Positions 47,495-55,282 of a stretch of DNA of 64,000 bases are shown here, in pieces. The DNA is from Synechococcus sp. CC9616 (lineage in GTDB: Bacteria; Cyanobacteriota; Cyanobacteriia; PCC-6307; Cyanobiaceae): assembly GCF_000515235.1 (NCBI RefSeq), contig NZ_KI911558.1, forward strand, positions 262,588 to 326,587, in the 5' to 3' direction. A program made the position numbers and the translations under genes. The notes below the pieces were generated by a model that was given only the letters and a program-made list of their open reading frames with translations, was not told the origin of the DNA and ran no database searches. Numbering within the stretch: the first letter of the stretch is position 1; every line of letters begins with the position of its first letter.

Positions 47495-47818
47495 ATGTCA
47501 GTTTTTATGAGGTCATTACTTAGAATTATTCCACTCATCGGTGTACTAGTTCTTTCTGCAATTCCAATAAAAGCTCAGGAGTTCGATCTTGCTGAAGTTT
47601 GCTCTGCCAGCGTAGAGGCTTCGACAGTATGCGGTGCAAGTTATTATCACGGAATGCTTATTCTTTTATGCAGCTTAGAGAAGAACGGTTACGTACCTCC
47701 TGAAGTGAAAAAAGCGATTATTCAAGACACCAGAGAATCAAAAGAACAATATAAACTTATTGCACTAGCAGCAGCTATCAAACTAGTCAGGTCACAAGAA
47801 CCTGATTGCAGAATATGA
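47495..47818 (+). CDS. Small secreted protein, array copy 1 (intact)
   Basis: 107 aa: signal peptide (RSLLRIIPLIGVLVLSAIP, cleavage at KAQ), then a small domain with four Cys (EVCSASVEASTVCGAS, LILLCSLEKNG, EPDCRI). First of three tandem relatives. Strongly AT-rich. Unrecognised family; the Cys pattern suggests two disulfides in the periplasm. Confidence 0.7.
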   Translation: MSVFMRSLLRIIPLIGVLVLSAIPIKAQEFDLAEVCSASVEASTVCGASYYHGMLILLCSLEKNGYVPPEVKKAIIQDTRESKEQYKLIALAAAIKLVRSQEPDCRI

Positions 47819-47866
47819 TTCGGCTTGAATTCTTTGAATCTAACCAACTACCCAACATAAAACCCT

Positions 47867-48198
47867 GTGAAACTCATTCCACTCATCGGTACACTGCTTC
47901 TTTCAGCAGCACCAGCTCAAGCCTCTCCGACACCTGAGCAGATAAAAAAACCTGTGAAGCTTCGGAAAAAGTATTGGACGCATGTTTTGGAACAGGAGTG
48001 TATATGTCATCGATAACTGGGTTTACATTGCTTTGTATGCTAAGGGAGGCCGGTGAAATAACACCAAAGATATTTGCAGAGACAGAGAAAGGACTTGGAA
48101 AAGGACCAGATAAAGAGTATGAAAAGGTTATGTGGAATGAAGGGATGAAAATTGTATTGGAAGAATATCCAAATTGTCCACTCAAACCTATTCCCTAG
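47867..48198 (+). pseudogene. Small secreted protein, array copy 2, frameshifted at A7
   Basis: Starts GTG (VKLIPLIGTLLLSAAPAQAS), matching copy 1's signal peptide, then changes frame at a run of seven A (47944-47950). Adding one A restores EQIKKTCEASEKVLDACFGTG and continues to NCPLKP at 48198, 110 aa, close to copy 1. The downstream half reads openly on its own (47938-48198). Either a recent loss of one A, a slippage-expressed gene, or a sequencing error. Confidence 0.6.
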
Positions 48199-48238
48199 TT
48201 ATCGTCTTCAACATCATTTGTTCTTTCAGGCTAGTTCT

Positions 48239-48310
48239 ATGAAACTCTCTCCACTACTTTGTAGACACCTTCTTTCAGCAGCTCCTAGTCAGGCTTTTAA
48301 TAACTATTGA
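48239..48310 (+). pseudogene. Small secreted protein, array copy 3 (remnant)
   Basis: The first 20 codons (MKLSPLLCRHLLSAAPSQA) match the signal peptides of copies 1 and 2, and stop after 23 codons. Past it, another frame reads ELDKACDETRY, like the first Cys region, so this is a third, more decayed copy. Confidence 0.5.
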
Positions 48311-48372
48311 GAGTTAGATAAAGCTTGTGATGAAACAAGATATTGAATATTTGCATCAGCCAATTGGTCGGC

Positions 48373-48648
48373 CTAAGCCGATACAGGGACTTTCGCATCT
48401 GTAGACCATCCAGCATGCGTAAACGATTCTGAGCGGGGATACCACCCTGGATTCGTTAACTGGTCACTAGGCTGATCGCTATTTTTTCGATTCAAGAGCG
48501 CAAGCCGCCACTCCAACTCATGCTTAAGACTGTTTGAATGTTCAGCAAGCTGGACTTGGCCCCGCAATCGAAAGTATTCAGAACGTAATTCCTCCCACTT
48601 GATTGCATATTCAAAATCGTGGGGTGTTGAAAGCCTCGGTCGTTTCAT
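48373..48648 (-). CDS. Hypothetical helical protein, 91 aa
   Basis: Reads MKRPRLSTPHDFEYAIKW, then a charged helix (EELRSEYFRLRGQVQLAEHS and SLKHELEWRLALLNRK) and a Pro/Ser/Trp-rich tail. Soluble, unrecognised. I use the Met at 48648, 13 residues into the longest frame. Confidence 0.55.
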   Translation of the reverse strand: MKRPRLSTPHDFEYAIKWEELRSEYFRLRGQVQLAEHSNSLKHELEWRLALLNRKNSDQPSDQLTNPGWYPRSESFTHAGWSTDAKVPVSA

Positions 48649-48906
48649 GTTTTGTTGGAGTAGATACTTACAACCTAAAGACGTCAAGAATGACCATATT
48701 GATTGCAGTAACTTTCCTTTATCGTAATTACCGTACCTGCACTTTGCTTAATATTTTGCTTAAATAATATATTTGCTTAAACATTGATATGGACAATTAG
48801 TGAAATGAAAGTAGCCAATCAATTGTCAATGCCTTTCTGGGACTAGGGAATACACATTTCATCCCCATCCTGCTTGAAGCCTTCCGCTCGCCTGCGGATC
48901 TCTTGA

Positions 48907-49287
48907 TCAGCGTGTCGGTTCACAGTCCTCAGGGAAGAGACGCGAAACATCGGGATATTGCGCCCAAAGCCCCCTGAGATTCCCTCTCCTTCCAATCCTG
49001 TAAGACACAATCCCGTGTTGATTAGGGGCAGGGGACCAACTCGAGGCCAACACATTGCCAGTTCGAATCGCAATGCCATGGTGAACTGCTCCTCCGATCG
49101 TCCAAGTCAACCGATACCCGTCGCCTGAACGTTCAATAACGATGTTTGCCTGATATTGGCCGCCGTTGGGATTGCTACCGACGCAACGATACCGACCGAC
49201 AAGATCTGCAGCTGCTGCTGGAGCAGCCATGAGTGCGGCCATGGCTATCAGCCTTAGTAAGAACAAACGATTCAAATTTCGAACCAT
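48907..49287 (-). CDS. Secreted small beta-barrel-like protein, 126 aa
   Basis: Signal peptide (residues 1-25, LLRLIAMAALMAAPAAAA), then a beta-rich domain: LVGRYRCVGSNPNGGQY, YRLTWTIGGAVHHGIAIRTG and ending LFPEDCEPTR with one Cys pair. It has a lipocalin- or avidin-like look but I cannot assign it. GC is higher than in its island neighbours. Confidence 0.65.
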   Translation of the reverse strand: MVRNLNRLFLLRLIAMAALMAAPAAAADLVGRYRCVGSNPNGGQYQANIVIERSGDGYRLTWTIGGAVHHGIAIRTGNVLASSWSPAPNQHGIVSYRIGRRGNLRGLWAQYPDVSRLFPEDCEPTR

Positions 49288-49398
49288 CGTAGTCATCTTC
49301 GTAACAGCAAAGGCTCAACTGAACACGATGCCTGCAGATCGCATTCCTGAGCTGGTCGCAGAGTCGGCGGAATCAGAATGGATATACGGGGGAAAGGC

Positions 49399-49593
49399 AT
49401 GGACATCAGCTGGGGGCCGCAGATCGAGATGGGCCGCATTGCTACGCAAGGGCTCGAGCTAAAGGATCCGGGTGTCGGCCTGGTTGTGCTGGGACTGGCG
49501 CTGTTTTTTCTTGAGATTCAGCTGTCGTCAGAGGTGGTCAAGGCTGATCTGCTGGCTGAGAACGAGCAGCTAAGGCTTCGATTGCGGCAGTAG
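49399..49593 (+). CDS. Small membrane-coiled-coil protein, 64 aa
   Basis: Reads MDISWGPQIEMGRIATQG, one membrane span (GVGLVVLGLALFFLEIQL) and a charged helical end (VKADLLAENEQLRLRLRQ). I start at the second Met (49399); 49378 is the upstream option. The 3' end faces a regulator fragment (49604-49724). Unrecognised. Confidence 0.55.
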   Translation: MDISWGPQIEMGRIATQGLELKDPGVGLVVLGLALFFLEIQLSSEVVKADLLAENEQLRLRLRQ

Positions 49594-49603
49594 CCACCCA
49601 TTG

Positions 49604-49724
49604 AAAAAGACCGGTTGTCTCTCTTGGCTAAGGCCTGCATCGGCTCCACTAGCTCAATCGGGATGCTGGCCAGGACACGTTTGGTTTTCTCGGCGTTGAC
49701 CGGCACAGCTCCTGCAGCCTTCAA
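49604..49724 (-). pseudogene. Truncated ribbon-helix-helix regulator
   Basis: The frame starts MKAAGAVPVNAEKTKRVL and shows the RHH opening ASIPIELVEPMQALAKRDNRS up to about residue 41; the reading frame then runs into unrelated sequence (GGYCRNRSLS) that overlaps the small membrane gene. The second helix is missing, so this is a remnant. Another RHH gene, intact, is at 38268. Confidence 0.55.
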
Positions 49725-49918
49725 ACACGTACGTCACCTGATATCAATTCCGAGTCAGTTCATACAAAAGTATTGATAGGTGATACACCTCTTCTAAGCA
49801 TTGCGCTTTCAGCCGTCCTAAGTCAGCCGCGCTGCCTGGATGCCCTAAAAAATGCCCTGGCCCGGCTATTCAAAAAGGAATGAAATCCAGTCATAGCCTC
49901 AATTGCGAGTCTTCTTTT

Positions 49919-49961
49919 GCTTGCCCACAAAGCGGGTTCCACCCATCACCAGAATCTTCAT
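49919..49961 (-). pseudogene. Duplicated 5' end of the epimerase gene
   Basis: The minus strand encodes MKILVMGGTRFVGK, the same as the first 14 residues of the CSP41-like gene (MRILVMGGTRFVGK), then diverges and stops at 49899. Of the 56 bases compared with the start of that gene (about 46347-46402) most match, including a run of 22. It sits about 3.6 kb from the intact gene, on the same strand. Confidence 0.8.
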
Positions 49962-50232
49962 GACGTCAGGCCACGGGAACGAAGGTCGCAGGTGCGGCAA
50001 CAGCAGTGCCAGGTTGGCTCATCGCATGCCGACCATGGCCATGCGGCGCTCGCCCTTCACCGGCATTGGCTTGCTACTGGCTCGCCAGGGATACGGAGTC
50101 AGTGAATCAAGGGACTCAAAATATCTGGCCCTCCATCATCTAAGGGGATGTTTGCTCTGGTGAAAGCGTGTGCATTGTGTTGATGACTGCGTTGTACTGA
50201 GTATCATGAATCAAATCGGCATTTGATCCGGA

Positions 50233-50535
50233 ATGGCAATCTCCGAGGCCCTGTCGAAGCAGCTGATCAAAAGAAAAGAACTGCTCTACAACATCGGGGC
50301 GATCTCTTCATATATATCGATGGTGATTTTTCTGTGGCATGGCATAGTCCTTCTTGTGTCAAAGGAGCAACCAAAACATACGCTGGTTTTGTATGCAGCT
50401 TCGACGCTCTTTTCTATTTTGGTGATGGCTCCCTATAAGTGGGATAAGAAGTGGATGAGGATCAAGACCTCGGTTGGAATATCCGTTTTCGGCTTGTCCC
50501 TTTTGATCTATCTGATCTGTCTTGTGATGTATTGA
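50233..50535 (+). CDS. Three-span membrane protein, 100 aa
   Basis: AT-rich gene. Membrane segments are YISMVIFLWHGIVLLV, LVLYAASTLFSILVM and SVGISVFGLSLLIYLICLVMY, separated by short basic loops (KEQPKH, KWDKKWMRIK). Starts ATG at 50233. Unrecognised; likely acquired, with base composition unlike core genes. Confidence 0.6.
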   Translation: MAISEALSKQLIKRKELLYNIGAISSYISMVIFLWHGIVLLVSKEQPKHTLVLYAASTLFSILVMAPYKWDKKWMRIKTSVGISVFGLSLLIYLICLVMY

Positions 50536-50607
50536 TTGCGGTTTGGATTGCTCTTGCGTAATCGGTTGTTGATAGGATTTCTCACTTTTTAATATTTCGT
50601 TGTTTCG

Positions 50608-50901
50608 TTAGTGGTTGCGATTGTTTGTTCCATTTACAATCGTCTCCAGAAGTTTCAGGCTTTCAAGGCACGCCAATTTGTGTTGTGCATCAGCAAGCAT
50701 TGGGCGTCCTTGCGGAGCGCAATCTGCAACCAAGGAGGCTGCTTCAGAGGCTTGAACCTTCAGCAGTTCAATGCAGCGAGAAAGGCGTGCGCCAGGATCT
50801 TCAGCCATGGCAGAGGTCTGCTGAGCCATGTTTGGAACAAGTGCTTGAAGCAATTGGTTCAGCGCTCGATGTGCGCCTGATTGATCGGTTTGAGAGGTCA
50901 T
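50608..50901 (-). CDS. Hypothetical helical protein, 97 aa
   Basis: Soluble, all-helix: ALNQLLQALVPNMAQQTSAM, LSRCIELLKVQASEAASLV, then CAPQGRPMLADAQHKLACLES with three Cys. Unrecognised. A TATAAA-like element on the minus strand (50911-50916) lies 10 bases upstream of the ATG. Confidence 0.55.
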   Translation of the reverse strand: MTSQTDQSGAHRALNQLLQALVPNMAQQTSAMAEDPGARLSRCIELLKVQASEAASLVADCAPQGRPMLADAQHKLACLESLKLLETIVNGTNNRNH

Positions 50902-51010
50902 GAAGAAATTTTTATAAACAAAAGCCTTTGGCTTTAAGCGATGAAGCGGGCAGGGAGATCAAATATGTTGGGAATGAAGGCAAGTATGTTCATTCAATGA
51001 TGCTCTAATC

Positions 51011-51421
51011 CTAGATGCGCACTTCTTGCTCGATGGGTGCATTCAGATCATCTCCGAGGGAGACGAATTTGAGTTTTTTGTTGCTGATCTCAAGGATTTT
51101 GTATTTTTCTGGTCCTTGAATGTAGCCAAAGTCTGGTCCGGTGATCAAGCAGTCTTTCTTGAAACAACGTGTTGTAAAAGTGTGCAACATGGCTCCTTGA
51201 ATGCCTGGTGGAGTCCAGATTTGGAAGGTGTTTTTGCTGCGGTCGATCTTGACCTTGCAATAGGTTGGACGACCTCCACCGTGGCGGCACAGCGCTTCCA
51301 GCGAATCCTCTGGTGCTCGCTCCCCTGGATAGGCTCGTGCTGAATCTGTGGTGATGATGTTATGGCTGAACAGGAAGAGTCCAATAGACATAAGGCATGA
51401 TTGATTCAACCGAAATGTCAT
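51011..51421 (-). CDS. Secreted hypothetical protein, 136 aa
   Basis: Signal peptide (residues 1-29, cleavage near SARAYPG); mature region with four Cys (LEALCRHGGGRPTYC, FTTRCFKKDCLI) and a mainly beta-like pattern (KYKILEISNKKLKFVSLG). Unrecognised, AT-rich; last gene of the island before the hisA upstream region. Confidence 0.6.
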   Translation of the reverse strand: MTFRLNQSCLMSIGLFLFSHNIITTDSARAYPGERAPEDSLEALCRHGGGRPTYCKVKIDRSKNTFQIWTPPGIQGAMLHTFTTRCFKKDCLITGPDFGYIQGPEKYKILEISNKKLKFVSLGDDLNAPIEQEVRI

Positions 51422-51686
51422 GTCCAGTTAGAGCAAAGTTTCGATCTTAAGCAGTCTGATTGTGTCGACATCAGTTTCTTGTCGTGGCCTGTTGGTTCTT
51501 TGTTGATCACACCTTTGATTGTGTTTCTTTTTGGTTTTCAACGTGATCTGATTGTGTTGCGGTGATCGTTTCGCAAAGGAGTGTCATCAATCTGGGCTTG
51601 ACCAGTTTTGGAGCTGAGTCACAGGGTCCTGAAGAGCGGCCATGAAGCATGGCGCTGCAGGATGGGAGTGCTCCCAAAAGCAGGTC
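51422..51686 (+). promoter_or_regulatory. hisA upstream region with TGATTGTGT repeats
   Basis: 265 bases with no gene. It holds three direct copies of a 9-base word TGATTGTGT at 51457, 51516 and 51549. They may be regulatory for hisA or a leftover of the island edge. No -35/-10 pair stood out. Confidence 0.3.
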
Positions 51687-52454
51687 ATGGAGATCATCCC
51701 TGCCATCGATCTGCTCGATGGTGCTTGCGTTCGCCTCCATCAGGGTGATTACGAGCAGGTGACTCGCTTTAGTGAAGATCCTGTTGCCCAGGCCCGCAGC
51801 TGGCAGCAGCAAGGTGCCTCGCGGCTTCACCTTGTTGATCTCGATGGAGCCAAGCGTGGGGAGCCTGTCAACGACGAAGCCGTGCGCGCGATTACGGCTG
51901 CACTCGATATCCCTGTTCAGCTCGGCGGTGGCGTGCGCTCCTTGCAGCGCGCTCAGGAGTTGCTGGCCTGCGGCCTTGATCGCGTGATCCTGGGCACCGT
52001 GGCCATTGAGCAACCCGACCTCGTGCGCGAGCTGGCGGCGACGTTCCCTAACAGAATTGTGGTTGGCATCGATGCCAACAATGGCCGGGTGGCGACCCGC
52101 GGTTGGCTTGAACAAAGCGATGTTCTGGCCACCGACCTGGCGTGTCTTTTCAGTGCGGACAACCTCGCTGCGATCATCACAACGGACATCGCCACTGATG
52201 GCACCCTTGCAGGCCCAAATCTGCAGGCTCTGCGGGAGATGGCGGAGGTCAGCCACGTGCCTGTGATTGCTTCCGGTGGCATTGGATGTATGGCAGACCT
52301 TCTGTCGCTTCTGGCTCTCGAGCCCCTCGGCGTTTCTGGGGTAATCGTTGGACGAGCGCTCTATGACGGACGCGTTGATTTGGCGGAGGCGATTCGGGCC
52401 ATTGGTGAGCAACGTCTGCAGGATGTCACCAGCCAGTTGTTAGACATGGCCTGA
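51687..52454 (+). CDS. hisA: HisA isomerase of histidine synthesis
   Basis: ProFAR isomerase. 255 aa, beta/alpha barrel with phosphate-binding loops; key segments are EIIPAIDLLDGACVRLHQG (catalytic Asp), VQLGGGVRSL and the second catalytic Asp in ITTDIATDGTLAGPN, then IASGGIGC. I begin at the Met 51687 (MEIIPAID); the in-frame ATG at 51642 adds 15 extra residues. Confidence 0.96.
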   Translation: MEIIPAIDLLDGACVRLHQGDYEQVTRFSEDPVAQARSWQQQGASRLHLVDLDGAKRGEPVNDEAVRAITAALDIPVQLGGGVRSLQRAQELLACGLDRVILGTVAIEQPDLVRELAATFPNRIVVGIDANNGRVATRGWLEQSDVLATDLACLFSADNLAAIITTDIATDGTLAGPNLQALREMAEVSHVPVIASGGIGCMADLLSLLALEPLGVSGVIVGRALYDGRVDLAEAIRAIGEQRLQDVTSQLLDMA

Positions 52455-52557
52455 AGCCTCCACTGGCGGAAGGTTTTAAGGTGATGTCAACGAGCCCCCC
52501 TTTGTGGTATAGCGTCAGACCTCCACAGCTTCAACGTCGCCCCTGAATCAGGGGTTG

Positions 52558-52959
52558 ATGGAGGTTTTCGATCGTTGCCGCAACCTCGGAATGCGATTGA
52601 GCCGTCAGCGCCGCATGGTGCTCGATCTGCTCTGGAGTGAACGCAGTCATCTGAGTGCTCGCGACATTTTTGAAAAATTGAACGCCCGCGGTCGCAGCAT
52701 CGGCCACACCTCCGTTTATCAGAACCTTGAGGCGCTTCAGTCGGCAGGGGTGATCGAGTGTCTGGATCGTGCCAATGGACGGCTCTACGGCTACCGCAGC
52801 GATCCCCACAGTCATCTCACCTGTTTGGACAGTGGCTCCATCGAAGACATCGATGTGGAGTTGCCGTCTGATCTTCTGGAGCAGATCGAACGACGGACAG
52901 GTTTTCGCATCGAGTCGTACACCCTTCAACTCAACGGCCGGCGCACCCTGGAGGATTGA
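52558..52959 (+). CDS. Fur-family regulator without structural zinc Cys pairs
   Basis: 133 aa. N-terminal winged helix (SRQRRMVLDLLWSERSHLSA, then RGRSIGHTSVYQNLEALQSAG) and a shortened C-terminal dimer domain. The usual HxHxxCxxCG appears as HSHLTCLDSG, one Cys only, and no C-terminal CxxC is present, so the structural zinc is missing. Could be PerR- or Zur-like; I cannot choose. ATG 52558, with GGGGTTG just before. Confidence 0.87.
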   Translation: MEVFDRCRNLGMRLSRQRRMVLDLLWSERSHLSARDIFEKLNARGRSIGHTSVYQNLEALQSAGVIECLDRANGRLYGYRSDPHSHLTCLDSGSIEDIDVELPSDLLEQIERRTGFRIESYTLQLNGRRTLED

Positions 52960-53004
52960 GCCGAGGCTCGTTACCTTGACGGTCTGACCTGCTCGGACCG
53001 CCCC

Positions 53005-54630
53005 TTGGCTGCTTCCAAACCGGTGAGAATTCTCCTCCTGGCACCGGGCCTTCTGGGTGAATCTCTTGCGTTGCAGCTCACGGCGGCGGACAACGACCTC
53101 GAGGTTTTGCTGAAGCCCGACCAGCTCAAGGGGCATCCCGCCCTGGTGATCTGGTCGATCGAGGCGATCACCAGCTTCAACGCTATCCGCCGCGAAGCCT
53201 TGCTACTTCAGGAGCGCTGGACACCATCCCCGCTCCTGCTGTTGTTGCCTCCACAGGTTTCAGTCAGTCGCGACGAACTGCTGACCCTTCCGGCTGCCGG
53301 CCTTTTGCAGAACAGCGACGTTGCCACTCTGCAAGAGGCCATCCCCACCCTGATTGGTGGCGGCCGTGTTGTGGAGATTCACGCTGCTGATGTCGCTCGA
53401 TCTGAGGCTTCATCGGCCATGGGGCTTGGCCAATGGCTGTTGATCAGTGGCCTGCAACAGATCAGTGACGATCTGCGGGTGATGGACGCCATGTTGAAGC
53501 CGCCGCCAGAGCATCCACTGCTACTGCTGATCCTGGAAGGCCGATGCCGTGAGCTGCGTTGTGCCCGCTCCTTGCTGCTCTGGTTGTGGGGCCCTCTTCA
53601 GCTCGGATTCGATCATCCGGTGCCGTTTCAGTCCGAACCAGACCACTCCCGCCGGCTCGATGATTCCACCGCAATCACTCTGCGGGAGCGCAGTGCGGTG
53701 GCTGTCTGGACGGCCATCCGTGATCGTTTGGATACGGCTGTTCAGGGCGGCCTGAACAATGCCACTGGCAGGTTGCTGGCCATCGATGGGCTTAATCCGG
53801 AGCGGAGGCGAGATCTTCTTTTGGCTCTCCTGCACCAACTCGACCAGGTGCTCCAGGAACTCCGTTGCGCCGACGACACGCGATCGTTTTCCCAGGCCTG
53901 GACGTCTCTTCAGCCGGAACTTCGTCGTCAGGCTCTGACCAGTGTGGCCGGTCGCTACGTCCAGCTGCCCCAGGGTGACGACCTGCTGCCGGTGGCCGAT
54001 CAACTGCTCACGCAAGCTGATCTCTCCGGAACAGACGATGAATTGCCGGATGCCAACAGCATGTTGACCCCGTTGCTGGTGAATCAGCCAGTGCTCGTCA
54101 ATGGCCAGCTTCTGCCCGCGGACGATCCCAGAGCACTGCTGCAGCTGGAAACCCTCGTGAGCAACTGGCTGGTGAGAACTGCAGAGTTGATCGGCGCAGA
54201 ACTGCTGGATGCCTGTGGAAGCTGGCCGGAGTTGCGTCGCTACTTGTTGCGAGATGCCTTGGTGTCCACAAGGGAGCTGGAGCGTCTCCGGAACCGGCTG
54301 AACACTCAGATGCGGATTGCTGACTGGATCGAGCGGCCGGTTCAGCTCTATGAAAGCCGCCGCACCTTGTTCCAGCTTCGACAGGGACGGATTGAGCCAC
54401 TGCAGCTCACGGAACCCCGTGATCAGGAACTGAATCAACTGGGATGGTGGCAGCGCCAGGTGGCGCTGCTTGTGGAGACCCGTGATGCCCTCGCTCCTCA
54501 GGTGCAGGCCTTGGTGAGGCGTCTCGGGGATCTAATGGTGGTGGTCCTCACCCAGGTGGTCGGCCGAGCCATCGGTCTGATCGGCCGTGGAATCGCCCAG
54601 GGGATGGGACGCAGCCTCGGACGGGGCTGA
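53005..54630 (+). CDS. ycf55: Ycf55/DUF3685 protein
   Basis: 541 aa from a TTG start at 53005. The N-terminal third is response-regulator-like in pattern (VRILLLAPGLLGESLALQL), lacking the phosphorylatable Asp in the usual place; the C-terminal two thirds are the DUF3685 helical domain (LRRYLLRDALVSTRELERL). Plastids of some algae keep it as ycf55. Function unknown. Confidence 0.8.
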   Translation: MAASKPVRILLLAPGLLGESLALQLTAADNDLEVLLKPDQLKGHPALVIWSIEAITSFNAIRREALLLQERWTPSPLLLLLPPQVSVSRDELLTLPAAGLLQNSDVATLQEAIPTLIGGGRVVEIHAADVARSEASSAMGLGQWLLISGLQQISDDLRVMDAMLKPPPEHPLLLLILEGRCRELRCARSLLLWLWGPLQLGFDHPVPFQSEPDHSRRLDDSTAITLRERSAVAVWTAIRDRLDTAVQGGLNNATGRLLAIDGLNPERRRDLLLALLHQLDQVLQELRCADDTRSFSQAWTSLQPELRRQALTSVAGRYVQLPQGDDLLPVADQLLTQADLSGTDDELPDANSMLTPLLVNQPVLVNGQLLPADDPRALLQLETLVSNWLVRTAELIGAELLDACGSWPELRRYLLRDALVSTRELERLRNRLNTQMRIADWIERPVQLYESRRTLFQLRQGRIEPLQLTEPRDQELNQLGWWQRQVALLVETRDALAPQVQALVRRLGDLMVVVLTQVVGRAIGLIGRGIAQGMGRSLGRG

Positions 54631-54685
54631 ATCGAACTTCCAGCAACCAGCCAGCAGTCAGGATGGTCGCTTGCAGCAACCCCCC

Positions 54686-55234
54686 ATGCCCCCTCTGGTC
54701 TCTGCACTGATCGGTCTTTGTCTGTCCCTGTTTCTACTGGTCTCCCCCGTTGCGGCTGCCAGGGATAGCAACAGTTACGACGGCAATATCTACGCGTTGT
54801 ATGCCGGGAACGGGTCGCTGGTTCCCCCGGCGAGCACCCTCGCAGATGCATTAAAGGGCGGCCGCAGCAGCGTTCTCGTTTTTTATCTAGATGACAGTGC
54901 CGACTGCAAACGTTTTGCCCCCGTGGTGTCTGAGCTGCAGAGGCTCTGGCTCAGCAACATCGAGTTGTTGCCTCTGAGCATCGACCCCTTGCAGGGGCGT
55001 CCCCCGAACGGCCCGCAGGATCCAGCCTCTTACTGGAAGGGACAGATTCCGCAGGTGGTGGTGATTGCTCCGGATGGGACAGTCGTGCTGGACCGTGATG
55101 GTCAGGTGCCTCTTGGTGATATCAATGAGGCCATCAGCAAGGCCACGGGTTTGCCTGCTCCAGAGCTGCGGACTGTCAATCCAGGTGGCAATTTCAATGA
55201 AGTGAATATCGAGGTAGAGGTGGTCCCTGGGTAG
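54686..55234 (+). CDS. Thylakoid/periplasmic thioredoxin-fold protein
   Basis: 182 aa from ATG 54686. Signal-anchor helix (ALIGLCLSLFLLVSPVAAA), then a thioredoxin-like fold (SSVLVFYLDDSADCKRFAP) with only one Cys at the CxxC place, ending VVIAPDGTVVLDRDG. So it is unlikely to be a normal disulfide exchanger. Cyanobacterial and plant relatives exist but lack clear roles. Confidence 0.75.
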   Translation: MPPLVSALIGLCLSLFLLVSPVAAARDSNSYDGNIYALYAGNGSLVPPASTLADALKGGRSSVLVFYLDDSADCKRFAPVVSELQRLWLSNIELLPLSIDPLQGRPPNGPQDPASYWKGQIPQVVVIAPDGTVVLDRDGQVPLGDINEAISKATGLPAPELRTVNPGGNFNEVNIEVEVVPG

Positions 55235-55282
55235 GCCGCTTACGCTGCCGCCGGTTTAAACGGCTGTTGGCCGAACGCTTCT

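Noticed and set aside
49962-50232. Short minus-strand peptide (MSQPGTAVAAPATFVPVA) before the epimerase fragment, and its plus-strand shadow
   Set aside because: Eighteen codons only, no ribosome site, no match I can recall; probably degraded flank of the duplicated gene end.
51507-52412. 301-codon minus-strand frame over hisA
   Set aside because: hisA is secure on the plus strand; the antisense has no family match.
53521-54438. 305-codon minus-strand frame over ycf55
   Set aside because: Shadow frame with Gln-rich low-information sequence.
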